A stretch of DNA of 35,118 nt from Lichenibacterium ramalinae (GTDB lineage: Bacteria > Pseudomonadota > Alphaproteobacteria > Rhizobiales > Beijerinckiaceae): the NCBI RefSeq assembly GCF_004137085.1, contig NZ_QYBC01000034.1, positions 1 through 35,118 of the forward strand, written 5' to 3'. Positions 1 to 7,545 of the stretch are shown here, in pieces. The position numbers and the translations under genes are program-made. Position 1 is the first letter of the stretch. Every line of letters starts with the position of its first letter. A model generated the notes under the pieces. It saw only the letters and a program-made list of their open reading frames with translations. It was not told where the DNA came from and did no database searches.

Positions 1-78
1 GCCACACACGAGCCTCGGCGCAAAACCACCCGTCAGCCGCCTCGCACTCGACAAGGACAACCTATTGAGGCTCCACAT

Positions 79-951
79 CTAGCTCGCCGCGGTCCGGGCC
101 TTCAGCGCCTGCGCCAGCACGCCACCGGCCATCACAAGGACGGCACCGACCAGGCTCTCGAACGTCGGCGTGGCATGCAGCACGAGGGCGTCGAGCATCA
201 TGGCCCAGAGCAATCCGCAAAACTGCCACGGCGCCAGGCGCGACGCCTCGCTCCGGTGAAGGGCTGCCGCGATGCTCGCCAGTGCGGCCGTCTGGACGAC
301 CGCCACGGCCACGGTGAGCCCGACGGAGCTGAGGTCGAGGCTTCGCCAATCGGCCGCGACCGGCACGGCCAGCAGAACAACGCCGACCAGAGCGACCTGC
401 ATGAGCGTGTCGAGCGTGGTGGCGACGTCGCGGAGCCGTCGGATGAGGACCTGGTACACGGCATAGGTCAGCGCGCCCCCGAAGGCCGCCACGATGCCGA
501 ACAGGCTGGCCTCCCCGCCCGGCTTCACGATCAGCAGCATGCCGACGAAGCCGACGACAGTCCCGAGCCACCGACCGAGCGACACCCGCTCGTGCAGAAA
601 GAGGCCGCCGAGCAAAGCCAGGAGAAGCGGTGCCGTGAAGCCCAGGGCCGAAGCGCTGGTGACGGACAGGAGGCTGTAGGCCAAGACGGCGAGCGCGTTC
701 GACGCGACGAGCGCCGCCGCCGCCGCTCTCTGCTCCCACGCCTTCTCGGGCCGCAACAGGCCGCCCCACGTCATCCGGTTCCCCGGCCAGGAGATCGCGA
801 CGAGGCCGACCAGAAGGATCACGACGCAGCGGAGGAAGGTGACCTGCAACGGGCTCATGCCATGATGGGCCACCAGGATCTTGGAGAGTGCGTAGCCCAG
901 GACGTAGAGAAGCCCCGAGAGGAGTGTCAGCCCCACGGCGACCGACGTCAT
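79..951 (-). CDS. EamA/DMT-superfamily transporter
   Basis: Inner-membrane carrier of the drug/metabolite transporter superfamily, with about ten hydrophobic segments arranged as two EamA repeats. The first repeat opens with a segment ending YALSKILVAHHG and has the typical LRCVVILLVGL helix. The second repeat holds FGGALTYAVYQVLIRRL, and the protein ends in a short basic tail (KARTAAS). The substrate cannot be read from the sequence. Members export amino acids, nucleotide precursors or other metabolites. I chose the ATG at 951 (290 residues). An in-frame TTG at 984 would add 11 polar residues, and neither start has a strong Shine-Dalgarno sequence. It appears monocistronic. About 300 bases upstream (952-1248) hold no gene I can support. 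The family call is firm and the start uncertain. Confidence 0.85.
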   Translation of the reverse strand: MTSVAVGLTLLSGLLYVLGYALSKILVAHHGMSPLQVTFLRCVVILLVGLVAISWPGNRMTWGGLLRPEKAWEQRAAAAALVASNALAVLAYSLLSVTSASALGFTAPLLLALLGGLFLHERVSLGRWLGTVVGFVGMLLIVKPGGEASLFGIVAAFGGALTYAVYQVLIRRLRDVATTLDTLMQVALVGVVLLAVPVAADWRSLDLSSVGLTVAVAVVQTAALASIAAALHRSEASRLAPWQFCGLLWAMMLDALVLHATPTFESLVGAVLVMAGGVLAQALKARTAAS

Positions 952-1248
952 CGAGGTCTGCTGCGGTTTTTTTCCGGTCTTCAATGCTGTCCAGCCCTGG
1001 TTTCGACGCTATCGGGATCGGCTCGGTGTGGCGCAATCGTCGCGGCGTGTCCCCCGTAAAGGCGTCCGGGACGGCCGGAGCGCATCGATGCGACCGGCAG
1101 CAGCCCACGGGCCTCGACGGCGTGAGGGTTCATGAGAGGGAGCGCGCAGAAAGGGACCGCGCGCGCCGTTGTCCGGCGATCCACCCTACGACCGACCACG
1201 ACCGCCCTGCCGGCGCCATCGCCGATGAGGGACGACGCGTGCCAGGGC

Positions 1249-1659
1249 TCATGCCGCTTTGGTGCTGAGGTGCGTATCGCTGAAGGAGCCCGGGCGCTTG
1301 AGGCCGAAGCCGAGAGCCCGATCCAAAGCGATATGGGCCACCCAGATCAGCGCGACGGCAAACAGCAGCGGGACACCGGTCAGCCAGCCGGCGAGCGCCA
1401 GGGCGCCGGGCACGAGATAGGTGTGGGCCGAGTTGTAGAGGGCGGCACCGAACTCCGCATCGATGCGATAGCCCAGCATGGACAGGTCGGGCAGCAGCAG
1501 CAGGAGCGCGAACAGATGCCAGTCGCCGTTCAGGACGACGTAGCCCGAAACGGCGCCGATGAACGCGGCTGCGCCCTCGGCGCGCAGCAGCAGCGTCGTC
1601 CCTCTCGAGCGTGACGCCGAGGTGGCGAGGGCGCGGGTGTCGAGGGCGGTATCGATCAT
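1249..1659 (-). CDS. DUF4260 family membrane protein
   Basis: 136-residue small integral membrane protein of the DUF4260 family. The recognisable core is LLRAEGAAAFIGAVSGY, then WHLFALLLLLPDLSMLGY, YNSAHTYLVPGALALAG and IWVAHIALDRALGFGLK, giving about four membrane-spanning stretches with a conserved histidine/aspartate pattern (HTY, AHIALDR). The biochemical function of the family is unknown. The ATG at 1657-1659 is preceded by a strong AAGGAGG. It is transcribed divergently from the LysR regulator at 1747, with 87 bases between the two starts, so it is the most likely target of that regulator. Length matches the usual size of the family. Confidence 0.85.
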   Translation of the reverse strand: MIDTALDTRALATSASRSRGTTLLLRAEGAAAFIGAVSGYVVLNGDWHLFALLLLLPDLSMLGYRIDAEFGAALYNSAHTYLVPGALALAGWLTGVPLLFAVALIWVAHIALDRALGFGLKRPGSFSDTHLSTKAA

Positions 1660-1699
1660 GTGGAAGCCTCCTTGCGCCTCCTGTGTGCCCGACGGACCC

Positions 1700-1731
1700 C
1701 GCCTGGCACAATTGATAGAAGGTGCCGATCG
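1700..1731. promoter_or_regulatory. Candidate LysR operator between divergent genes
   Basis: The interval between the DUF4260 and LysR genes contains the inverted repeat GGCAC (1705-1709), 12-nt AT-richer spacer, GTGCC (1722-1726). An interrupted dyad in a divergent regulator-target interval is the usual arrangement of a LysR-family regulatory binding site. The dyad is seen directly. Its use by this regulator is inferred. Confidence 0.45.
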
Positions 1732-1746
1732 GGTGTACGGAAAGTG

Positions 1747-2727
1747 ATGAAGCCCGACACGCTGGACTGGACGCTCTGCCGAACCTTCCTGCACATCCTG
1801 GAGGGTGGGAGCCTGTCGGCGGCGGCGCGGCATCTGGGCTTCTCGCACGTCACCGTGCGCCGTCACCTCGAAGCCCTGGAAGGGGTCTTGGGCGGCCCGC
1901 TCTTCACGCGCTCCCCGACGGGTCTCCTGGCCACCGACCTCGCCCATCGGATCGCTCCCGCCGCGCGCTCCATGGCGGCGGCGGCGGCGAGCCTCACCCG
2001 CACGGCCACGACGGACCAGGAGGCCATCGGCGGCACGGTCCGTATCGCGGCGAGCGAGGTGGTGGGCGGCGAGGTCCTGCCGCCGATGCTCATGGAGTTG
2101 CGACGCGCCCATCCCGCGCTGCGCTTCGAACTCGCGTTGTCCGACGTCCCCGAGGACATCCTGCGCCGCGACGCGGACGTGGCCGTCCGCATGATGGAAC
2201 CGACGCAGGCCAGCCTCGTGGCGCGCCGGGTCGGCTCCGTCCCGCTCGGGCTCTACGCCGAGGCACGTTGGATCGACGCCAACGGTTTGCCGGCCGACGC
2301 CGCGGCCCTCCTCGCCACCCGCGCCCTGATCGGCCAGGACCGCCGGACGGAATACCTGGCGGCCCTGGCGGCCTGCGGTGTGGGCGCTTCGCGGCACCAC
2401 CTGGGATTTGCGTCGGACAGTGCCTTGGCCCAGCTCGCGGCCCTCCGGGCCGGGCTCGGCATCGGCGTCATGCAGGTGCCGATGGCCTGCCGCGCGCCGT
2501 CCCTGGTCCGGGTGCTCCCCGAGATCGAGTTCGCCCTGGAGATGTGGCTGGTGACCCATCCGGACCTGCGACACGCAGCCCGTATCCGGGTGGTCATGGA
2601 GGCACTCGCTTCGGAGCTCCAAGGCTACCTGCAGGGTCGTCGAAACACTTGGACAGGGGGGCGGGACCGCCCTCCTCAACCCGGCACCACGACCTTCCCG
2701 CCCGGCCCGATCCTTTTGCAACCCTGA
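1747..2727 (+). CDS. LysR-family transcriptional regulator
   Basis: 326-residue LysR-type regulator. Residues about 5-65 form the winged helix-turn-helix (FLHILEGGSLSAAARHLGFS then TVRRHLEALEGVLGGPLFTR). The effector-binding domain follows from about residue 90 (GGTVRIAASEVVGGEVLPPM, then DADVAVRM and GLGIGVMQVPMA). The C-terminus has about 30 proline-rich residues beyond the usual end of the family. I chose the ATG at 1747 because the helix-turn-helix begins just after it. A GTG directly before it at 1744 is equally possible, while the far upstream ATG at 1660 would add a basic, non-family leader. It is divergent from the DUF4260 gene and probably controls it. The effector is unknown. Confidence 0.9.
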   Translation: MKPDTLDWTLCRTFLHILEGGSLSAAARHLGFSHVTVRRHLEALEGVLGGPLFTRSPTGLLATDLAHRIAPAARSMAAAAASLTRTATTDQEAIGGTVRIAASEVVGGEVLPPMLMELRRAHPALRFELALSDVPEDILRRDADVAVRMMEPTQASLVARRVGSVPLGLYAEARWIDANGLPADAAALLATRALIGQDRRTEYLAALAACGVGASRHHLGFASDSALAQLAALRAGLGIGVMQVPMACRAPSLVRVLPEIEFALEMWLVTHPDLRHAARIRVVMEALASELQGYLQGRRNTWTGGRDRPPQPGTTTFPPGPILLQP

Positions 2728-2801
2728 TGCGTTACGCTCCGGGGTCGGGCCCAACCGCATCGACCCGGACGCGTGCAGATCGAGATCGGCCCCGGGGACA
2801 G

Positions 2802-3293
2802 ATGAACGTCATCGAGCTTGCGCGCGCGTTCCTCGACGACGCGCCGATCGGCATCGTCATCACCGATGCGCAGCCAGCGAAGCCTGGGCCGATCATCCTC
2901 TATGCCAATGCGGCATTCGGAGCGCTGACGGGACGGGACGTCGACGGATTGATCGGCCTCACCCCGCGGTTCATGCAGGGCCGTGAAACCCGGCGCTCGT
3001 CGCTGGACGACTTCGCCCGGGCTCTCGCCGGCGGAGACCGTTACCACGGTTACCTCACCAACTATCGCGGCGACGGCAGCAAGTATCGCGTCGAGATCGA
3101 CTGCCGACCGCTGCGCGGCGCCGACGGACAGGTCGAGCACTTCCTGTCCTTCGAGCGCGAGGTCGTCCGCAGAGTGGGACGTCCGGCATCGGGTTCCGCG
3201 GGCCGCTATGAGCCGACCAGCGTAAGTAACGATCTGTTAACCGCCCCGCTTCGCGCCCTGGGCGCATTCGCCGTCACCGAAGGCCCGCCTTGA
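2802..3293 (+). CDS. Small PAS-domain protein
   Basis: 163-residue protein that is essentially one PAS domain (about residues 10-125) with a short disordered tail and no output domain. Typical PAS features are DDAPIGIVITDAQ, IILYANAAFGALTGRDVDGLIG, RFMQG, then GDRYHGYLTNYRGDGSKYRVEIDCRPLRGADG and HFLSFEREV. The stretch GLTPRFMQG aligns with the flavin-binding motif of LOV photosensors, but the adduct-forming cysteine position is a proline. A blue-light photocycle is therefore not expected. It probably acts in trans as a sensory module. The next gene on the same strand, 179 bases on, is a c-di-GMP turnover protein and a plausible partner. GGGGAC lies just upstream of the ATG. Confidence 0.8.
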   Translation: MNVIELARAFLDDAPIGIVITDAQPAKPGPIILYANAAFGALTGRDVDGLIGLTPRFMQGRETRRSSLDDFARALAGGDRYHGYLTNYRGDGSKYRVEIDCRPLRGADGQVEHFLSFEREVVRRVGRPASGSAGRYEPTSVSNDLLTAPLRALGAFAVTEGPP

Positions 3294-3374
3294 GACCCTG
3301 ACGGGAAAACCGACCGGCGGACTTCAGCGAAATAACATCGTTGAATGTCTTTGTTTAAGGCCGCCGACCTTGGC

Positions 3375-3389
3375 AATTAGGGACTAATT
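3375..3389. promoter_or_regulatory. Short AT-rich inverted repeat upstream of the EAL gene
   Basis: AATTAG-GGA-CTAATT is a perfect 6-bp inverted repeat in an unusually AT-rich patch (about 3330-3410) in the leader of the GAF-EAL gene. It may be an operator. No promoter hexamers near it are convincing. Confidence 0.3.
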
Positions 3390-3472
3390 AGCGTTTTTGA
3401 GGTGTCTTTGACGGCAAGACCGATGTCGTTCGTTCCATCCTTCCAGCCCGACATCGCCGCCAGGAGCTGGTC

Positions 3473-5263
3473 GTGGGCCCCTCGATGATCAATCATGAAC
3501 CGTCTCGCCTGGCTGCCCTCATGCAGCTCGATCTGCTGGACACACCTGCAAGCGAGAGTTTCGACCGCATCACCCGCATGGCGAGCCAGATCTTCGACCT
3601 GCCGATCGCCGCCGTGTCGCTGACCGACACCGACCGGCAATGGTTCAAGTCCCGGGTCGGCGTCGAGCACCGCGAAGTCCCACGCGTGGGAGCCCCCTGC
3701 GCGCAGGTCGCCGAAACCTGCGACATCCTGGTCATCGAGGATTTCGAGACCGATGACGTGTATCGCGACTCGGTGCTGGGCCGGGCCGGCATCCGCTTCT
3801 ACGCCGGCGCTCCTCTGGTGACGCGGGATGGCTTCGGGCTCGGGGCCATGTGCGTGCTGGGGACCTCGCCCCGCACCGTCAAGGGATCGGAACTGGCGGC
3901 CCTGCGCGACCTCGCCGCCATGGTGATGTCCCAGATCGAGCTTCAGCACGCCTTCGGACGGATCGACCCGATCAGTGCCCTGCCGAACCGGACGCAGTTC
4001 CTCGAGGACCTCGCCGACCTCGCACGAGACGAGGGGACGGGGCGGCGGCGGATCGTGTCCCTGCTGGATCTCATGGCCGTGGACCAGCTCAATCACACGC
4101 AGCGCGTCATGGGGCCGGCCGCCATCGACGCGATCATCAGGGTCGCGGCGCGGAACCTGCGGATCCTGATCGGACCGCAGCGCAAGGCCTACCACGTGGG
4201 CGCGAGCCAGTTCGCCTGCCTGGCGCCCGACGGCGTCGACGAGACCGACTACCTGGACATGGTGCGGGCCAAGACGGAACAGTTCCGCAAGCTCGGCGGC
4301 GAGGACGTGCTGGGCACGACCGTGATCGGGGTGGCGCCCTTCGTCCTCGGCGAGGTCGCTCCGTCCGACGTGCTGCGGATCGCGCAGGGCGCCGCGCAGG
4401 ACGCTCGCGCGACGGGCCTTCCCTTCCACTCCCATTCGGCGACCTCCGACAAGGCCTTCCGGCGCAGTTTCGCCTTGCTGCGCGATTTCGAGGTCGCGCT
4501 CGCCGCGTCCTCGGACCTTCGCCTCGTCTACCAGCCTCGGATCGACCTCGCTTCGGGGCAATGCCTCGGCGCCGAAGCCCTGCTGCGCTGGACCCATCCG
4601 ACGCTCGGCCCGATCGGGCCGAGCGAGTTCATCCCCCTCATCGAACGCATGTCCCTGGCGACCCCCACGACCGCCTGGGTCATCGAGACGGCGGTGGCTC
4701 AGATCGCGAGCTGGCGCGAGGCGGGCCTCGACCTCACCGTCTCGGTCAACATCTCCTCGGCCAACCTGCACGACAGCGGCTTCGCCGACAGCGTGAAGGC
4801 GGTGCTGCGTCGCCATGGCGTCCCCCCGACCGTCATCGAACTGGAGGTGACCGAGACGGCCATCATGAACGATGCGGAACTGGCCCTCACCCAGCTGAAC
4901 CAGCTGGCCGAAGCGGGGATCCGCCTGGCCATCGACGATTTCGGCACCGGCTACAGCAGCCTCTCCTACCTGCAGCGGCTCCCCATCCATGTCGTGAAGA
5001 TCGATCGGTCCTTCATCGCTCGGATCGACACCGACCCTCGTCAACTGTCGCTCATCACCATGATGGTCTCGATGGCGAAGCACCTCGGCCATCGCGTGGT
5101 GGCGGAGGGCGTCGAGACGCCGGCGGTCCTCGACCGGTTGCGTTCGACGGGATGCGACGAGGTTCAAGGCTATCTCTTCTCCCACCCCCTGCCACCGCAG
5201 GACTTCGTCGCATGGACGAAGGTCGGGCGCCGCGACGAGGCACCGGATCGCCGGCTGGCCTGA
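3473..5263 (+). CDS. GAF / degenerate GGDEF / EAL c-di-GMP phosphodiesterase
   Basis: 596-residue cytoplasmic signalling protein. Residues about 26-155 are a GAF domain (FDLPIAAVSLTDTDRQWFKS and the GAPCAQV region). Residues about 165-310 are a GGDEF-like domain that keeps the opening DPISALPNR, but the catalytic GGDEF loop is replaced by VGASQF (242-247), so cyclase activity should be lost. Residues about 335-578 are a well-preserved EAL domain: E368 in EALLRW, D488-D489 in the IDDFGTGYSS loop, K509, and E545/E548 in VAEGVET. It probably hydrolyses c-di-GMP to pGpG, with the GAF domain as sensor and the GGDEF-like domain as a possible GTP-binding regulator. The GTG at 3473 is preferred over the ATG at 3485 because AGGAG sits 6 nt before the GTG. 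Confidence 0.9.
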   Translation: MGPSMINHEPSRLAALMQLDLLDTPASESFDRITRMASQIFDLPIAAVSLTDTDRQWFKSRVGVEHREVPRVGAPCAQVAETCDILVIEDFETDDVYRDSVLGRAGIRFYAGAPLVTRDGFGLGAMCVLGTSPRTVKGSELAALRDLAAMVMSQIELQHAFGRIDPISALPNRTQFLEDLADLARDEGTGRRRIVSLLDLMAVDQLNHTQRVMGPAAIDAIIRVAARNLRILIGPQRKAYHVGASQFACLAPDGVDETDYLDMVRAKTEQFRKLGGEDVLGTTVIGVAPFVLGEVAPSDVLRIAQGAAQDARATGLPFHSHSATSDKAFRRSFALLRDFEVALAASSDLRLVYQPRIDLASGQCLGAEALLRWTHPTLGPIGPSEFIPLIERMSLATPTTAWVIETAVAQIASWREAGLDLTVSVNISSANLHDSGFADSVKAVLRRHGVPPTVIELEVTETAIMNDAELALTQLNQLAEAGIRLAIDDFGTGYSSLSYLQRLPIHVVKIDRSFIARIDTDPRQLSLITMMVSMAKHLGHRVVAEGVETPAVLDRLRSTGCDEVQGYLFSHPLPPQDFVAWTKVGRRDEAPDRRLA

Positions 5264-5367
5264 CAGCCGCCGGGTCGACCGGTCGGCCCCGTTGGGCGGT
5301 GCGGCCCCACCTGCCGCATCGGTTGCAGGTGAAACCTCCATCGAGATCGTCGAGCGGCAGCCACCGC

Positions 5368-5757
5368 CTATGGGGTCGCGCCGGCGCCCTCCCGTCGCAG
5401 GTCGTTCAGCCTGAACTCGACCCAGTCGGCCAGCTCGGCGACCTTGCTGGCGGCTTCCTGCCCCAAGGCCGTGAGGCTGTACTCGACCCGAGGGGGGACG
5501 ACAGGATAGCTTTTCCTGAACACCAGCCCATCAGCTTCGAGCTGCTGGAGTGTCTGCGCCAGCATGCGCTCGCTCACGCCGCTGACCTTTCGGCGCAGCT
5601 CGCTGAAACGGAGCGTGCCGGCCTGGAGTGCGATCAGGCTCAAGACGCCCCATGTACTGGTCATGTGCTTCAGGATCGTCCGGGATGGGCAGCGGGGTTC
5701 GAACACGTCCCCGCGCGCGATGCGATCGGCGAGACGTTGCGATGGCCGGGTCGACAT
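5368..5757 (-). CDS. HxlR-family redox-type regulator (YtfH/QorR-like)
   Basis: 129-residue winged-helix regulator of the HxlR (DUF24) family. The family signature is complete: CPSRTILKHMTSTWGVLSLIAL, then RFSELRRKVSGVSERMLAQTL, LEADGLVFRKSYPVVPPRVEYSLTALG. Cys23 in CPSR is at the N-terminal position that senses electrophiles or oxidation in QorR and YodB. The protein closely resembles E. coli YtfH, which lies next to qorB (ytfG) as here. It is divergent from the quinone reductase gene at 5840, with 82 bases between starts and an inverted repeat in the middle. It therefore probably represses qorB and itself until thiol stress. Confidence 0.88.
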   Translation of the reverse strand: MSTRPSQRLADRIARGDVFEPRCPSRTILKHMTSTWGVLSLIALQAGTLRFSELRRKVSGVSERMLAQTLQQLEADGLVFRKSYPVVPPRVEYSLTALGQEAASKVAELADWVEFRLNDLRREGAGATP

Positions 5758-5780
5758 CGATGCTGACCTTTGTGTGCGTA

Positions 5781-5795
5781 CTTACGCTCCGTAAG
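5781..5795. promoter_or_regulatory. Candidate HxlR/QorR operator
   Basis: A perfect inverted repeat CTTACG-CTC-CGTAAG lies in the 82-base interval between the divergent HxlR and qorB starts. Its size and its GTAC/CTTAC-type arms resemble known DUF24/HxlR operators. It is the only clear dyad in the interval. Confidence 0.55.
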
Positions 5796-5839
5796 CTATT
5801 TGCTTATGGATCGGCTCGCAAGCACGCCAGGAGAGCACC

Positions 5840-6694
5840 ATGTACGCCGTCACCGGAGCCTCGGGCCAACTCGGCCGGCTCGTCATCGATTCTCTCCTCG
5901 TCACGATCGAGCCTGCCGAGATCGTCGCGCTCGTCCGCGATCCGGCGAAGGTCGCCGACCTGGCAATTCGCGGCGTCGAGGTTCGCCGGTTCGATTATGA
6001 CGATGCCGCGACCCTCGCCGAGGCGCTCACGCATGTCGAACGTCTGCTGTTGGTGTCGTCGAGCGAAGTCGGCCAGCGCGAAGCGCAACACACGGCCGTC
6101 ATCGCGGCGGCAAAGCAGGCCGGCGTCGGCTTCATCGCCTATACCAGCATCCTCAACGCCGACAGCAGCCCCATCGGCCTCGCGGTCGAGCACCGGGCGA
6201 CAGAAGCCGCCATCAAACGAAGCGGCCTGACCTACGCCCTGCTGCGCAACGGCTGGTACACGGAAAACTACACCGGCAGTGCCGCGATGGAGATCGCGCA
6301 CGGCGGCGTCATCGGCAGTTCGGGCGACGGTCGCATCTCGGCCGCAGCGCGGATCGACTATGCGGCCGCGGCGAGCGCGGTCCTGACCGACGAGACGGTG
6401 GCGAATGCGACTTTCGAACTGGCTGGCGACGATGGGTTCACGATGGCGGCCTATGCCGCGACGCTTGCGCGGGTGAGCGGGAAGCCCGTCGCCTACACCG
6501 ACCTGCCCGAGGCGGCCTACCGCGACGCCCTGACCGGCCTGGGCCTGCCGACGCCGCTCGCCGCGATGCTGGCGGAGAGCAGTGCCAATGCAGCGGGCGG
6601 CGCCCTGTACAGCGATGCGCGAACCCTCAGCAGCCTGATCGGTCGCCCGACGACGCCGCTGGCGACGAGCGTCGAGGAAGCCGTCGCGGCGTGA
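5840..6694 (+). CDS. qorB: NAD(P)H:quinone oxidoreductase, atypical SDR (QorB)
   Basis: 284-residue NmrA-like short-chain dehydrogenase that matches E. coli QorB in length and along its whole sequence. Shared blocks are ITGATGQLG-type nucleotide binding (VTGASGQLGRLVI, residues 4-16), RVEV-type strand, LLLVSSSEVGQREAQH, GFIAYTSILNAD, YALLRNGWYTENY and the end LSSLIGRPTTPLA. The enzyme reduces quinones with NAD(P)H in the cytoplasm and lowers quinone stress. AGGAG precedes the ATG by 6 nt. Control by the divergent HxlR regulator is very likely, as in other bacteria. Downstream it converges with a TetR gene. Confidence 0.92.
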   Translation: MYAVTGASGQLGRLVIDSLLVTIEPAEIVALVRDPAKVADLAIRGVEVRRFDYDDAATLAEALTHVERLLLVSSSEVGQREAQHTAVIAAAKQAGVGFIAYTSILNADSSPIGLAVEHRATEAAIKRSGLTYALLRNGWYTENYTGSAAMEIAHGGVIGSSGDGRISAAARIDYAAAASAVLTDETVANATFELAGDDGFTMAAYAATLARVSGKPVAYTDLPEAAYRDALTGLGLPTPLAAMLAESSANAAGGALYSDARTLSSLIGRPTTPLATSVEEAVAA

Positions 6695-6780
6695 ACGCGA
6701 CCGACCTCGCTGCGGCCGGCGTGCCTGTCGCGCCGACGACCACGGTGGGGCGGCACGGTGAGGCGGCATTGCGGGCCGGC

Positions 6781-6804
6781 GCGCGGCGGGGCCCCTCGCC
6801 GCGC
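6781..6804. terminator. GC-rich hairpin between convergent genes
   Basis: GCGCGGCG (6781-6788) pairs with CGCCGCGC (6797-6804) around an 8-nt centre, in the 111-base space between the convergent qorB and TetR genes. There is no T tract, so its role as a bidirectional terminator is only suggested by position. Confidence 0.35.
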
Positions 6805-6805
6805 C

Positions 6806-7393
6806 TCACGCGTCCGGTGCCGCATGGCGCGCGATGAGGTCGTCGGCGACCGTCTCGATGATCTCCGTCGCCAAGGCCGGATCAGGAACCACGCGGGACA
6901 ACACCAGAGACCCGACCATCTCGGCCAGCGCCGACACGGCGCCCGCCCGCTTCCTCTCCGGATCCGTCCCCGGCAGGATGGCGGTCAGCAGCGTGATGTA
7001 CTGAGCGACGATGTCGCCGAACAACGCGGCCAGATCGCCGTCTCGGTCGCGCGCCGCATCGGAGGCCAGTGCTGCCAGGCTACAGCCATGCCCCGGATCG
7101 TCACGATGTTCGGCGGACACGTAGTACCGAACCAGCGCTTCGAACGGCTTGTCATCGGCCGCCACGCGGCTTTCGATGTCCTTGCTCGTATCGGCGAATG
7201 CACCCTCGAGCGCTCGCACGATCAGATCGTCCTTGGACTTGAACTGACGGTAGAAGCCGCCGTGCGTCAGACCGGCCTCCTGCATGAGGTCGGCGATGCC
7301 GATGCCGTCGATGCCGCGTTCTCGGAACAGGCGTGCCGCCGTGTCGAGAACCCGCTTGCGGTTCTGCTGCACCGCTTCCTTGCTGATCTTCAT
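6806..7393 (-). CDS. TetR/AcrR-family regulator
   Basis: 195-residue TetR-family repressor. The N-terminal DNA-binding domain (about residues 8-55) is typical: VLDTAARLFRERGIDGIGI, then LMQEAGLTHGGFYRQFKSKDDLI. The C-terminal part is the helical ligand-binding domain with GHGCSLAALASDAARD, as in regulators of SDR or efflux genes. The ATG at 7393 opens directly into the family start MKISKEAVQQNRKRVLD. It is divergent from the SDR-YciI pair, and a 20-bp dyad lies at the predicted start of that operon. It is the likely repressor of the pair. The ligand is unknown. Confidence 0.9.
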   Translation of the reverse strand: MKISKEAVQQNRKRVLDTAARLFRERGIDGIGIADLMQEAGLTHGGFYRQFKSKDDLIVRALEGAFADTSKDIESRVAADDKPFEALVRYYVSAEHRDDPGHGCSLAALASDAARDRDGDLAALFGDIVAQYITLLTAILPGTDPERKRAGAVSALAEMVGSLVLSRVVPDPALATEIIETVADDLIARHAAPDA

Positions 7394-7464
7394 CGCTCAC
7401 CTCGCCGTCACCACCGCATGCCAGCTCGAACCTGATCGAGGTCGGTCCCCGCGACGCCGAGCCC

Positions 7465-7493
7465 TTGACAGGGATGATACCCATAATCATAAA
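7465..7493 (+). promoter_or_regulatory. Promoter of the SDR-YciI operon
   Basis: A perfect -35 TTGACA (7465-7470) is followed by 17 bases and CATAAA (7488-7493, four of six matches to TATAAT). It lies in an AT-rich patch upstream of the SDR start at 7546, and the TetR-type dyad begins 5 bases after the -10. Confidence 0.65.
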
Positions 7494-7497
7494 CGCG

Positions 7498-7517
7498 ATG
7501 ATGTCGAACGTCATCAT
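7498..7517. promoter_or_regulatory. Candidate TetR operator
   Basis: ATGATGTCGAACGTCATCAT is a 20-bp near-palindrome in which eight of ten base pairs match. It covers the predicted transcription start. A further GATGAC at 7522-7527 repeats the arm. Its place is what one expects of the site through which the divergent TetR protein blocks the operon. Confidence 0.6.
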
Positions 7518-7545
7518 TACCGATGACCTCGCATGGGGAGCGATC

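Noticed and set aside
952-1248. Small frames on both strands between the EamA and DUF4260 genes
   Set aside because: They lack Shine-Dalgarno sequences and family features, and overlap each other in several frames as expected for GC-rich non-coding DNA.
2802-3293. LOV blue-light photoreceptor
   Set aside because: RFMQG fits, but the photoactive cysteine is a proline and the preceding asparagine a threonine. The motif is also common in ordinary PAS domains.
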